From an uncultured Opitutia bacterium (GTDB taxonomy: Bacteria > Verrucomicrobiota > Verrucomicrobiia > Opitutales > Coraliomargaritaceae), in contig CAKZOI010000046.1 in NCBI GenBank assembly GCA_937136395.1, positions 62,001 through 126,000 on the forward strand: a stretch of DNA of 64,000 nt. The letters are read 5' to 3'. The position numbers and the translations under genes are program-made. Below the pieces are notes generated by a model. That model was not told where the DNA came from, ran no database searches, and was given only the letters and a program-made list of their open reading frames with translations. This document shows positions 46,647-57,100 of this stretch, piece after piece (position 1 is the stretch's first letter; every line of letters starts with the position of its first letter).

Positions 46647-46802
46647 ATTTTCATGCGTTATTGATTGGGGGCTATACATATATTGAAATAATTATAAATC
46701 CCCCCATAGATTAGAGGCAATTGAGCTATAACAACGGAGTACCATTTGATAATTAATGTCTTCATAAATATAACTCATTGTGCACCTATAGGCAACTACG
46801 CG

Positions 46803-46815
46803 ATCACGTAGTGAT
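46803..46815. promoter_or_regulatory. perfect inverted repeat ATCACGTAGTGAT in the divergent promoter region
   Basis: ATCAC-GTA-GTGAT lies in the 212-base gap between the PEP-CTERM gene and the histidine kinase, 44 bases before the kinase ATG. Its position and symmetry fit a regulator-binding site, possibly for the response regulator encoded downstream. It could be chance. Confidence 0.3.
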
Positions 46816-46858
46816 TTAATGCGTGTTTTTGACCTGCAATGCTTGTATTTTCGGATAA

Positions 46859-48793
46859 ATGAGAACGTTTCTACCATTCAGTGTCACCGTCGTAACATGT
46901 CTATGTTTCCTGTTATTGCAGGTGAATCTTTATGCCGAGAGTTTGGAGTCTTTTGACACGCGAATCCATGAGATCGAAGAAAAGCTGAAGCATTTACCAA
47001 TTCGAGAGCCCGGTGAATCGGGAGGGAATGCAGGATTGTTAGTCGTTCATTACAAAGAATCAGAGCCCATCCTTCACTCTGTCACAATTGACTTAGAGGA
47101 GGTTTATCCGATTGATCAGATTGCGCTGGTTCCTACGCGCTTAGAGGACATAGAAAGGCAGATGGAGGCTGTGGGCTTTCCCATTCGTTTTGAACTTATT
47201 GGGTCAACAACGGCCGATTTTTCGGCTCCTGTTTCTTTTTACAATGGGGCAGATGAAAATTACCCAGACCCCAATGGGTATCCAGTTATTTTTAATGCGG
47301 GTGCCCTCAAAGCCCGTTACATTCGTCTCGTCGTGTATGACATGCCAACGATTCGACGCTTTCGTGCGTTTTCCTTAGCTGAATTTTTTGTCTTTTCAGG
47401 GGGCAGAAATGTAGCCCTGCAGAAGACAGTGGATGCCCCCACCTCACAAGCATTAGATGCTATTTTCGACAAGGCCTATCTGGTGGATGGTCAAACTTCA
47501 ATGGGGCAGCCTGTCGCGCACAACGGACCACGACCATCATGGCGCGGATGGCACGCCGATGTTCAAAGCCATGCGATGTGCGATGAAACCGTGGAACTAC
47601 AATTTGAACATTCGCATGTGATAGAAGAAGTACGCCTCTATCCGGTTTATCACAGCCTTTGGCCTAAAAATGTAGATTATGGATTCCCAATCCGCTTTCG
47701 ACTTCAGATCAAGCAAGCGCATTCAGAATGGATAACCGTGGAAGACTGGTCGAAAGAGCTATTCCCTAGACCAGGCAATAGCCCTGTCTCCTTTTCACTT
47801 GGAGGGCGCCCAGCCGATGCCGTGCGCCTTCAGGCACTAACCATACCCAATAGCGCTTTTCGAAGATACACTTTTGCTTTAGCTGAGATGGAAGTTTACG
47901 CGAATGGAGTCAATATTGCACCGACAGGTGAAGTCATTTCGTCGTCTCTGTATAGGCCTGCTCAAGCCGATTGGGATGAGCGGGCGCTAACCGATGGCTT
48001 TGCTACCCGTGGGAAAATCATGCCATTATTGACTTGGCTTAAAGGCTTAGCAAAGAGAGGGACGCTTGAGGCTGAACTGGCTTCGCTGATCGAGGCGCGG
48101 TCAATTTCACAAGCTAGGCTCACACAACAACTCAGAACGACCGTCATCGTATTATTTGCCGCACTCCTACTTGCTGGCTGCATGATGCTTTACAACCGGG
48201 GTAAACAAAAAAAATATCAGCAACAGCTTCAAAGCCAAATTGCTTCTGACTTACACGATGAGGTGGGCAGTAATTTAGCGAGCATTACCATATTAGCTTC
48301 TGCCGCGAAGGATCAATGCGAGCCTAATTCTTCACTAGCAAAGAGCCTGCAAAGAACAGTCGATATCTCTAAGGAAACCGCCTCCTCAATGCGTGACATT
48401 ATATGGGTACTTCATCCTAATCGCAAAAATAAGCTTAGCTTAACTACAAGGTTACAGGATATAACGGCGAGTTTACTAGCCGACATTGATTACACTTTGG
48501 CTAAATCCGAAAACATCTTAGTCAATCAACTTTCCATGAATACATTACATCATTTTCTACTATTTTATAAGGAAGCTCTGCACAACTTGACAAAGCATAG
48601 TAAAGCGAGCGAAGTAGATATTATTCTAAGTTCACACAAGAGAACCATACGATTAGTGATCATTGATAACGGCATACCCCTACCCTCTGGATCTCTTCCT
48701 AAAGGACTCAGATTGCGCGCACAAAAAATACCCGCGCTTCTGAGTTATCAGAGAGACGCCGAAGAAAACCGATTGAGCCTAGAAATTACATGA
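46859..48793 (+). CDS. sensor histidine kinase with two discoidin-like extracytoplasmic sensor domains
   Basis: 644 residues. N-terminal signal or membrane segment (1-25). Two tandem beta domains of F5/8-type (discoidin-like) fold are suggested at ~50-180 (LHSVTIDLEEVYPIDQIALV, ARYIRLVVYD) and ~185-350 (VALQKTVDAP, LVDGQTS, VRLYPVYHS). A membrane helix lies at 427-444. The HisKA_3 dimerisation helix has His466 in SDLHDEVGSNLASI. The ATPase part has the N-box KEALHNLTKHSKASEV and DNG at 603-605; the glycine-rich G2 region is reduced to PKGLRLRAQ. The sensing part resembles carbohydrate-binding modules, so an oligosaccharide ligand is inferred. The gene overlaps the response regulator by ATGA. 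Confidence 0.88.
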   Translation: MRTFLPFSVTVVTCLCFLLLQVNLYAESLESFDTRIHEIEEKLKHLPIREPGESGGNAGLLVVHYKESEPILHSVTIDLEEVYPIDQIALVPTRLEDIERQMEAVGFPIRFELIGSTTADFSAPVSFYNGADENYPDPNGYPVIFNAGALKARYIRLVVYDMPTIRRFRAFSLAEFFVFSGGRNVALQKTVDAPTSQALDAIFDKAYLVDGQTSMGQPVAHNGPRPSWRGWHADVQSHAMCDETVELQFEHSHVIEEVRLYPVYHSLWPKNVDYGFPIRFRLQIKQAHSEWITVEDWSKELFPRPGNSPVSFSLGGRPADAVRLQALTIPNSAFRRYTFALAEMEVYANGVNIAPTGEVISSSLYRPAQADWDERALTDGFATRGKIMPLLTWLKGLAKRGTLEAELASLIEARSISQARLTQQLRTTVIVLFAALLLAGCMMLYNRGKQKKYQQQLQSQIASDLHDEVGSNLASITILASAAKDQCEPNSSLAKSLQRTVDISKETASSMRDIIWVLHPNRKNKLSLTTRLQDITASLLADIDYTLAKSENILVNQLSMNTLHHFLLFYKEALHNLTKHSKASEVDIILSSHKRTIRLVIIDNGIPLPSGSLPKGLRLRAQKIPALLSYQRDAEENRLSLEIT

Positions 48794-49440
48794 GCACCGA
48801 ACCGCTATCCGTGTGGCTAATTGAAGACCACCAAAATTATCGAGATATTGTTGCTGCAGCACTCCGTGCGCGAAGTGAAATCAAAACCCTACTCGATTTT
48901 AAAAATGCCGAAAGCGCACTCAAGCGGCTCAAACGCATGCCATCCTCTATGCCCGATGTCATACTACTAGACCTGGGCTTACCTGGCATTTCTGGACTAG
49001 AGGCCATTCCTCTGTTCAAACAGTATCTTCCAGAAACCGACATCATCGTGCTCACCGCATTTGATAATAAACCAAAAGTATTTGAAGCGATCGCAGCCGG
49101 AGTCTCTGGGTACCTACTCAAATCATCCACTCCAAACGAAATCACAAAAGCGGTCATGGAAGTCCGCAATGGAGGATCGCCACTCACACCGCAGATTGCC
49201 CGTCATGTAATTACTGCATTCTCCGCAACACGAACTAAAAAGCTGGCGACGGATTTAACGCCACGCGAAAAAGAAATTCTGGCTTACTTAGCGGATGGTC
49301 TCGCCAAAAAACAAGTGGCTGATAAATTAAACATCAGCCCCCACACAGTTGATTATCACGTCCGAAAAATTTACGGTAAACTCCATGTCAACAACCTCTC
49401 TGGTGCGATCACAAAAGCAGTCAAAGACGGCCTCGTTTAG
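48790..49440 (+). CDS. NarL/FixJ-family response regulator
   Basis: 216 residues. The receiver domain has acidic residues Glu12-Asp13 (VWLIEDHQNY), phospho-acceptor Asp61 (VILLDLGLPGISG), Thr89 (IVLTAF) and Lys111 (GYLLKSS). The C-terminal LuxR-type helix-turn-helix spans ~150-216 (LTPREKEILAYLADGLAKKQ, then ISPHTVDYHVRKIYGKLHV). Its ATG overlaps the kinase stop (ATGA), so the two are co-translated. The pair is embedded between GH78/GH106 operons on the opposite strand and probably controls them. Confidence 0.93.
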   Translation: MSTEPLSVWLIEDHQNYRDIVAAALRARSEIKTLLDFKNAESALKRLKRMPSSMPDVILLDLGLPGISGLEAIPLFKQYLPETDIIVLTAFDNKPKVFEAIAAGVSGYLLKSSTPNEITKAVMEVRNGGSPLTPQIARHVITAFSATRTKKLATDLTPREKEILAYLADGLAKKQVADKLNISPHTVDYHVRKIYGKLHVNNLSGAITKAVKDGLV

Positions 49441-49479
49441 TTGATCAATGATAACTCAACAAACGTGCCTCTCCGCGGC

Positions 49480-51690
49480 TCATTGGGAGACGATAAAAAC
49501 AGATTGAATTGGTGATAGCTCCAAAACGACTTCTGTGTATTCAACCTCAGCTTTTTTGACTGCATGGTGTAACCATTCTTCCTGAATCTCGCCGGTATGA
49601 GGATTCCAACTTTGGGGAGTCAGGCGGCCGCGTAATTGCACTGTAGCTTTGATCGACTCGTCGCTGGAATTGGATAAATAATAGATATCCCGCCCGTCTT
49701 TGACTTTATGGATATAAGAGAGATGCGAGGGCCCTTCTGGCAGCTGCTCGTCCAGAAGAATACTCACGTCCGGAACTGGCAAAAGTGCATCAATTACCGT
49801 AGAGAGCGTTTCTCTATTCGGATCTGGGATGAAAACAGCACATCCGCCCCGATCGTTCCGCTGGGTTTGAATCTCCTTAGTTTGATCCTCTGTCGAATCG
49901 ATTCCAAAGATCGTTTGGACAAGGTCGACCACTTCCTTGTCTCCGCCGAGCTTGGTGGACTTGTGGGGAAGTTGTGTCGTAGCAATGACGGTTCCGCCCT
50001 GTTGATAAAACGCATTGATCTTGGCCAAGGTTTCGGGAGTGATGATACTGCTGCCCGTCATGATCATGGCGCGGTATTCCTGATGGATTCTTTGGTTGTC
50101 CAGGTGGATACGACCGTCTTGTAAACGATACTTTTCCTCTAGGAAAAATTCGGAATGAACAAAGGTGAAGTCCCGTCTAAGCTCCCTGCTGAGGAGCCCA
50201 CTGATTTCCAGATAATCGGTGATCGGTGAAACGAAGTCTCCTTGGAAATGATTCGCGGGATCTTCAAAGCGATACCAACCTGCCAATTCTTCATACGGAT
50301 AGAGCACTGCGATATCTGACACTCGCCGGCCTCCCCGAAGTAGAAAACTCGCGCGACCAATAAACTCTGAATAGTCTGGTAGATCCGCCGCGATTTTTTC
50401 GCTATCGCTAGAAACCAAGGGCGGAATGCGCTCCTCAAGGGTTACGTCATTCCACATCGCGTGCGGTATGACAATATTCACACCACGGGTAAACAGATCC
50501 ATCGCATTGCGATAGAGCGTGTCGGTGTTGAATGTTTCTTCAGGAAAGGCTCCATAAGTTTCAACCGCAACATCTGGACGATCATAATAGTCCGCCGCCG
50601 AGCTGATCATCTTAAAACCATTTTGACCGTAGCCATAACCGATGATTGAATCCATTAAGGGAATGGTGGTGTAACGATAGAACTTGAAAATATCGCCATT
50701 CATCGCCACAGGGTTCGGCCCATAGTTTCCTGGTGGGTGCCCCGTATCTTTCAGCCCATTTTTCTTTGCCCATTCAGACACCAGTTTTGGAAAGCCTTCA
50801 GCCAGTAACTCTGCACGCGTTCTAAAAAATGCGTGACGCAAGGCTTCGGTTTCTGGGCCCACATCATACCAGAGAGCTGGATAATGAGGTGCAGGATCAT
50901 AGCCATTGAGTGCTTCAAACGCTTCATTGAATCGTGCAGTCCAACCGCGCGGATAACGATAGAACCCGACATCGTCGAAGAATACTGTTTTGATCGTCTT
51001 GCCAAATTCCTCTCCAAACCGCAGAGCATATTGATCATAGGTCAACGTTATCAAATGCTCGACTGCCTCAGGGTCTAGATAATCTGCTTGCCTGTATTCC
51101 TTGTGAGTGCCGTCGGTGACCAAGACGAAATACATTACTTTCCATACGCCAAGCTGAGATGTTTCCCATTCTAGCTCATTCTCTTTGATGAATGGGCGTA
51201 GATCAACACGTTCTTTAGTTTCAGCATGCATCGCCACCGCGCCCATGAGCTTACCGCGTGGTAAGCGATCAAAAAAACGCATGGCCCCGACAAACTGCTT
51301 TTCGACTAGGTCCAAACGCTTGCGGGTGTGCTCTGGATATTGCTTTTCCATTTTGCCACCAGCCATTCCGCTTGGGAAGCCTGCGTCGTCATAATAGATC
51401 ACCTCTAAGTCTAGTTCCTTAGCGGCATCCATGATGTCTGCATAACGCGCAAAATACTCATCACTCAGAAACTTCGGCTTTATATCAACGCATGGCAGCG
51501 GACTCACTCCAGTAAATCCCGCCAGCTCTTTGGCGTCCTTTAACTGTTTATATATCCCACTCTTTGTCAGCTCTCCGTTAATAAACCAAAACGGCATTGG
51601 CTTATATTCGCTAGGTGGGCTCTGAAAGCGGGATTTCCACACCTCACTTTCAGAGCCCGTATGACAAAGGTTTGAGCGGGTAGTAGGCAT
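49480..51690 (-). CDS. divergent GH106-related protein without signal peptide
   Basis: 736 residues. The N-terminus MPTTRSNLCHTGSESEVWK is hydrophilic, so export is not predicted. The fold is recognisable as GH106-related: FQSPPSEYKPMPFWFINGEL, YYDDAGFPSGMAGG, TVFFDDVGFYRYPRGW, VETYGAFPEETF, and a middle region with DIAVLYPYEELAGW. The IDSYE motif of the other GH106 proteins is replaced by FFDDVG and the EPYG motif by HPPGNYG, so key acidic residues differ. The C-terminal galactose-binding sandwich is absent, which explains the shorter length. It may act on oligosaccharides inside the cell or have a different activity. It is the last gene of the operon starting at 59863. Confidence 0.72.
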   Translation of the reverse strand: MPTTRSNLCHTGSESEVWKSRFQSPPSEYKPMPFWFINGELTKSGIYKQLKDAKELAGFTGVSPLPCVDIKPKFLSDEYFARYADIMDAAKELDLEVIYYDDAGFPSGMAGGKMEKQYPEHTRKRLDLVEKQFVGAMRFFDRLPRGKLMGAVAMHAETKERVDLRPFIKENELEWETSQLGVWKVMYFVLVTDGTHKEYRQADYLDPEAVEHLITLTYDQYALRFGEEFGKTIKTVFFDDVGFYRYPRGWTARFNEAFEALNGYDPAPHYPALWYDVGPETEALRHAFFRTRAELLAEGFPKLVSEWAKKNGLKDTGHPPGNYGPNPVAMNGDIFKFYRYTTIPLMDSIIGYGYGQNGFKMISSAADYYDRPDVAVETYGAFPEETFNTDTLYRNAMDLFTRGVNIVIPHAMWNDVTLEERIPPLVSSDSEKIAADLPDYSEFIGRASFLLRGGRRVSDIAVLYPYEELAGWYRFEDPANHFQGDFVSPITDYLEISGLLSRELRRDFTFVHSEFFLEEKYRLQDGRIHLDNQRIHQEYRAMIMTGSSIITPETLAKINAFYQQGGTVIATTQLPHKSTKLGGDKEVVDLVQTIFGIDSTEDQTKEIQTQRNDRGGCAVFIPDPNRETLSTVIDALLPVPDVSILLDEQLPEGPSHLSYIHKVKDGRDIYYLSNSSDESIKATVQLRGRLTPQSWNPHTGEIQEEWLHHAVKKAEVEYTEVVLELSPIQSVFIVSQ

Positions 51691-51745
51691 AATTATGATC
51701 TAAAATTTGAAAATTACCGCCTACTCAAACCTGCAACTTGTCCGT

Positions 51746-54115
51746 CTAGTAGCGTGCCTGACTGATGAGACTCCACGAACCATGAGGAACATTGAATTTG
51801 ATGAATTTATCATCCTCACCGTTCCATGTGATACCAAGGGGATTGCGGACAAAGGCACCCCTCTCCCAAATAACACTTCCGTTTGCGGTAACCGATTTAG
51901 GCGAGATGGATGCCTTGGGAATACCGACAATCGCGGTCGTGTCTTCCGGAGAATCGAGCTTCACGCCATAGGCTCCGTCCACTAACTTTATTTCCACCGA
52001 AATATCGCCCTTCACACTGGGAATCACCTGATTGATGGCTGTGAAATGCTCTAGGTTCGGAAGGATGGCAAACTCACTCCATGCGAGTTTGGTCGGCGCA
52101 ATCCCTGCGATGTGTTTGGCTAGAATGGTATTCGGCGCATTCCACGCATGATTATAAGAGCCACCTTGGGGAAACATTTCATATAGCGTGCTCAGCCATG
52201 TGCGGTCGACTTGGAGTTGGTAGCGTTCCTTCATACGCTCCAGTGCCGCATCATAGCGTCCCGCATAGCACATCGCCTCTTCCACCATCCACTCAAAGTG
52301 TGGACTGCAGAACTGATTAGGAATCAAAACGTTTTCGACAATCGAATCGTATTTGTCTGGACCCGCTAGACCAGACAGAATCGTCAAAGAGTTGCCGCGG
52401 TCATCCTGAAACTTCTTAGGGTTACTGGAGTAAAATGCCCCCTTCCAATACTTTTTATCAAATCCAGTATCCATAGACTGAATACGCTTATCATACCAGG
52501 CGATGTCTTTTTGATTACCCAGCACGATCGCCATTTTCTTAGCACTATTGAGCGCCATGTAGTAAAGCGAATCAAGGATCAGTTTATCATCGACGGTTCC
52601 CTTTTCTCCCCAGTCGCTCCAATTCCATGAATCCATGGAACGTTTTTCTCGCTTCGGTAGTCCATCGCCGCCCATCGTCCAGAGATCAAGATAATCACGA
52701 ATATAGGGATAGGCGTAGCGGAGGGTCGCTTCGTCGCCAGTATTCACATAATACTGCCAGACGCATTGATCCACAAACTGCAAGCTCTGCGTGGGCAACT
52801 CACGAAGGCGTAACGGACCGAGCGCCCCGTAAACCCCATCATGGCTATACGCCATCGTAATGCGAATGGCTTTTTTCAACAACTGACGTCCGGCATCGTC
52901 CATGCAGTAAAACAAATAACTTGCCTGATCCGCCACATCACCGATCCAGCAGGCGCGTTCGCGATCCGGGCAATCCATGAAATTATCACGAGCGCAGACA
53001 AATAATGTATTACGCCCCATCCACCAGAGACGTTCGTAGAACGGATCACTGGATGTAAACGAACCCGCCTCAATATCACCCACACTCATCCAGCGATACT
53101 TCAGGCACAGCACTTTGACCCCTGCTGGAATTTCGTATTTGATTTTGTGACCATTCATCCAAGAAAGGCTTTCGAATGACTGCTTTCCTTGTTTGGTGGT
53201 GTAGTATGCGTTGATACGGTTCAAGCGATTGTCGGTGGTGATATTAATTTGAAGCCCCGCTTCAGCCTCCACGACCAGATAAGGAGTGATCTGTTTATTG
53301 AAAGGTAGTTCGCAGCTGATCGTTTCGCCTTTGCTGACAAAGGGAAATTTGGATTCTGGATAATTCTCGTAGAACTCCAGACCATGGTTCACTAAAGCCG
53401 GCACGTAGTTTTTCTCTAGATTATACCAAGGAGCCACTGGTGGAATTCCCTTTTCGGTAGCCGCTTTCCAATCTGCATCGGCAAAGTCGGGCTCTATCCA
53501 ACCATTCATCTCTTTGCGCGCATCATATTTCACGCTATACTGCACAATGTTCTTATCCGGCTCACCGCTGTCCAGCGCGTAGGCTGGGTCCGCTTTGACC
53601 TTCCAGCTTTTGTCGGAAACTACCTTGCGACCACCTATATCAGCTTGGAAGATAAAGCCACCTTTGCCGCTATCGATATGTGTTCCCTTATGTGTCTCAC
53701 GTCCCCAATACCATGCCAATACAGCTATGGTATTTTCTCCAGGCTTGAGGTATTTGGTAATGTCGACCGTTTCATACCAAGTGTTGGAAGGCTTGGTATC
53801 TGCAGGATCCAGCCACATTTCCTTCTTTCGTTTCCATGGTTTGGCGGGGCTCGGGCCTCTCGCCACACTGCCCTCGAAGACTGCCAGTTCTCCATTAATC
53901 CACATCCAGTATTTGCTGTCTGCGGAAATATTCGCGATCACCTGATCAGGCACTGCATCGATATTCACGGTCCTACGAAATGACACCCAAGCATTGTCAG
54001 GTCCATCCTCAGCTTGCCAAATCCACTGCGCCTGCCAGTCGACCGAACCTTGATTCGCCATCGCACACATCACTGCGCAAATACTTAATAATCCAAATGT
54101 AATTAACTTTTTCAT
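51746..54115 (-). CDS. secreted GH78-like alpha-L-rhamnosidase (paralogue B)
   Basis: 789 residues from ATG at 54115. AAGGAG lies eight bases upstream of this ATG, whereas the ATG at 54121 is only two bases from it, so the later start is preferred. Signal peptide to AMA. Domain order as in paralogue A: WQAQWIWQAEDGPDNAWVSF, YLKPGENTIAVLAWYWGRE, catalytic motif DCPDRERACWIGD, base candidate in STLYEMFPQGGSYNHAWNA, end HGSWSLISQARY. Long near-identical stretches with the product of 40372-42750 indicate a fairly recent duplication. It follows the GH106 gene by about 12 bases. Confidence 0.88.
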   Translation of the reverse strand: MKKLITFGLLSICAVMCAMANQGSVDWQAQWIWQAEDGPDNAWVSFRRTVNIDAVPDQVIANISADSKYWMWINGELAVFEGSVARGPSPAKPWKRKKEMWLDPADTKPSNTWYETVDITKYLKPGENTIAVLAWYWGRETHKGTHIDSGKGGFIFQADIGGRKVVSDKSWKVKADPAYALDSGEPDKNIVQYSVKYDARKEMNGWIEPDFADADWKAATEKGIPPVAPWYNLEKNYVPALVNHGLEFYENYPESKFPFVSKGETISCELPFNKQITPYLVVEAEAGLQINITTDNRLNRINAYYTTKQGKQSFESLSWMNGHKIKYEIPAGVKVLCLKYRWMSVGDIEAGSFTSSDPFYERLWWMGRNTLFVCARDNFMDCPDRERACWIGDVADQASYLFYCMDDAGRQLLKKAIRITMAYSHDGVYGALGPLRLRELPTQSLQFVDQCVWQYYVNTGDEATLRYAYPYIRDYLDLWTMGGDGLPKREKRSMDSWNWSDWGEKGTVDDKLILDSLYYMALNSAKKMAIVLGNQKDIAWYDKRIQSMDTGFDKKYWKGAFYSSNPKKFQDDRGNSLTILSGLAGPDKYDSIVENVLIPNQFCSPHFEWMVEEAMCYAGRYDAALERMKERYQLQVDRTWLSTLYEMFPQGGSYNHAWNAPNTILAKHIAGIAPTKLAWSEFAILPNLEHFTAINQVIPSVKGDISVEIKLVDGAYGVKLDSPEDTTAIVGIPKASISPKSVTANGSVIWERGAFVRNPLGITWNGEDDKFIKFNVPHGSWSLISQARY

Positions 54116-54127
54116 AATCATGACTCC

Positions 54128-57100
54128 TTACTTCGATAAGATAATCGCCTTTTGTATTTCCTGTTTGAGTTGCACCGGACCGAGCAGACCAGAGGGCAAC
54201 AATTCTTTATCTTTTCTATAAAAATTGAAGGTGGTAAATGTTGAGCGTGGCCCATCAGGCATTGGCTCATTGTTCACATACCACTCGGGCATTTTTGCCT
54301 CGGGACCTCGCGCATAGCCTGAGGTGTCTTTCAGGGCTTCATCGCCAATCAAGCGATTGCTCCAAAGATTCGTTACTCGGACTTCGAGCTGGTTACTTCC
54401 TTCGACCAACTGATCGGTCACATCGATCACAAAGGGAGGCTTCCATAATATGCCTACATTGTTCCCGTTTAGAATTATCTCTGCGGCAATCTCAACACGT
54501 CCGAGATCGAGGTAAACACGCTGTCCTTCCCCCTGCCATCCAGTTGGGACATTCAACATCGTTCGATAGGCCGCCGTGCCAGAAAAGTGTTTGATGTCGT
54601 CGCGAGTGTGATCCTTCCAATCTGACAGTGACATGAAGTCGATCATCCTATCGCCTGTCAGCCCAGGCCCGTCAAATTCTACCCGCCAAGCTTGATTCAG
54701 CTGGATCGGCTGTTTCAGATCTACTACGACGACCTTGTCGATCTGCCCTGAGATCCGTGTGATTTCGTATTCTCCCTGAGATTCAGAAATGAGCTGCATC
54801 TTGTTATTTTCATCCAAAATAACACGTCCACCTGCTGGCGTGACTTTCGCTATCGGATCCAAACCTGCACTTGATTCACGGAAGACCACAAATACGGATC
54901 CAGATGGATCCAAGTCGATCGGCATGTCCGTGCGTCCATTTTTCTGCGCGAACTGCGCCTGCTTTTCTACTTTTCCAGTATCAGGATACCATAGCTCAGG
55001 GATTCGGTCGCCTACGCGGAAAGAGCAATGCAACGTTTGTGGCGTTTTCTCGCGGTGATGGACAAAATACACATCATCCGCTCCGACTTTGCGGTGCATG
55101 AAATAGGCATCAGGTTGCTCTTTAATCAGTAGATCAGGTTCCAACGAGAATAGACTTAGGTTGGCAGGTAACTTGTCTGCAAAAAGCACCCGACCTTGGC
55201 CAACCTGATTCACGCTCCCTGGCTTGCCCCAGAGCTGATTTGCCAAGTCAGAAAATTCATCCGCTTTGGTCTGGCGCTCCAGATAACCGATCGGCCCAAT
55301 CGGTTTTTTACCAACAATCGTTACGCCCGCCTCTGCGAGCGCTTGTAGACGCTTGAGTGATTTGAGATGTATGCGATCGCAATCATTCAACACAAGAATC
55401 GAATAGGTGGTTCCTTCAGGCAGCACCATTTTTCCATCTTTCACGGTGATGCGGTTTATCAACACGTCGGTATTACAACTGTCATGATTGAACCCATCGG
55501 GCAACGAGGCTTGATCTCGCGTCACGGGACCATTCGGTTCATCGTCGCCGATATATACCAATACGTCGGCAACTGGAACGCCTTGACGGAGTATGAACGA
55601 ACCGCGTTGATTGTATTTCATCCATGCCTTGCCGGCGTTATACCACCAAGTCTGTGTGCGGTCGATATGCGACCCCACACTGCCCATGGTCATGCCCGGA
55701 GCAACATGCGGATTGGCCTGATGCGCATAACGGTGAAACATGAATTCGTTAATTCCTCGCGCCCAGGACGCGTCGCCGTATTCCTTCATCAACCACGGAT
55801 GCCCCTTCCAGTTTAAGTCCGCCCACGATGTAAATGACTCGGCCGAAATGACAGGCTTGCCATAGATGTGCGCCGACTGCACTGCGGAGTGAACATTGAA
55901 GTCATCATTCATCCAAAATTCGCCCATAGGGATGTCACAGGCACCCCCCACTGCGAGGTCATTCAGAGGGCCATTGCCATACGGCTCAATGTAAGATTTC
56001 ATTCCGTGCTCATTGCAGAGATCAGTGAAACGCTGAAAATAGTTTTCGGTCATCATATTGGCAACCAAGGAACGGAAATCCGCGCAAACGGCTTCCACAG
56101 TTGCTTCATCACCGATAAAGTGACCCGCTAATGCAGGCAGAAACGGCGTCAAATCGTAGCCCATTTCTTTTTGATAGATTTCATCAAAACCATCGGTCCA
56201 GTTTTGCCAGCCCATCTCATAACTATCGATTTCGGAGAAGAGTAAGGACTTCCCCACCAAGGGACCGCTCTCCTCAATGACCTTCCCCATGTAGGCTTCA
56301 AAATGCCGATCCAAGGCACTCGCATCGAGCTTGTCACACTCAAGACCTCTCCCAACATTCGTAGCTGGAGTGTTTTGCGCGCCGGTAGTGGTGTAACCAA
56401 ATCGCATGATTCGCCAGCTCCCTTCGGGTAGTTGAGTCGACAAGGAATGCCCTTTCAACTCACCACGATGCAGCACCTTGACCCGATCGAGCGGTATATA
56501 CTCCGTCTCTATCGCTGGCCCTTTTCCTGGGCGGTTATACGACATACACGCCTCGGGAATCCAATCTTTTCGGCGCGGATACGCTGCCAAATCAATATCG
56601 TGAACACCACCCGTTCGCCTACCCATGAACACGAACCTGAAAAATCGTGCCGTTACAGCCTCTGGAAAACTGCTTTCATTGGCCCATGTGCGCTTTCCTG
56701 GACGAACCGGCTCGATCACCATAACTTCAGTAAAGTCCTTACCGTCGTTAGAGACTAGCAACTTACATTGACCATCTCGCATCGTATGCTCAACCCAAAG
56801 TGATCGAGCGCTAAACGGCTCGGCATACTCAAACTGAATCCAGCGATCCTTCTGCGCTTTCGATTTTATGGCTACAGTATTTGATAAATCGCCATCAAAT
56901 AGTTTTTTCGCCTCTTGCGGACCCGACGCACTGGTCACCTTTGGGCGATTGTGAGCCGCCTTCAATTCTTCCGAGTTCGAAGGAATCGCCACCACCGCAA
57001 TATCACGATAATAGTTATAGCGAATTTCTGGGCGCGGCACCTCGATTTCGACCTCGCCTCCTTGAACCACTACGTCATCCCAAACAAGATGCTTCATGGA

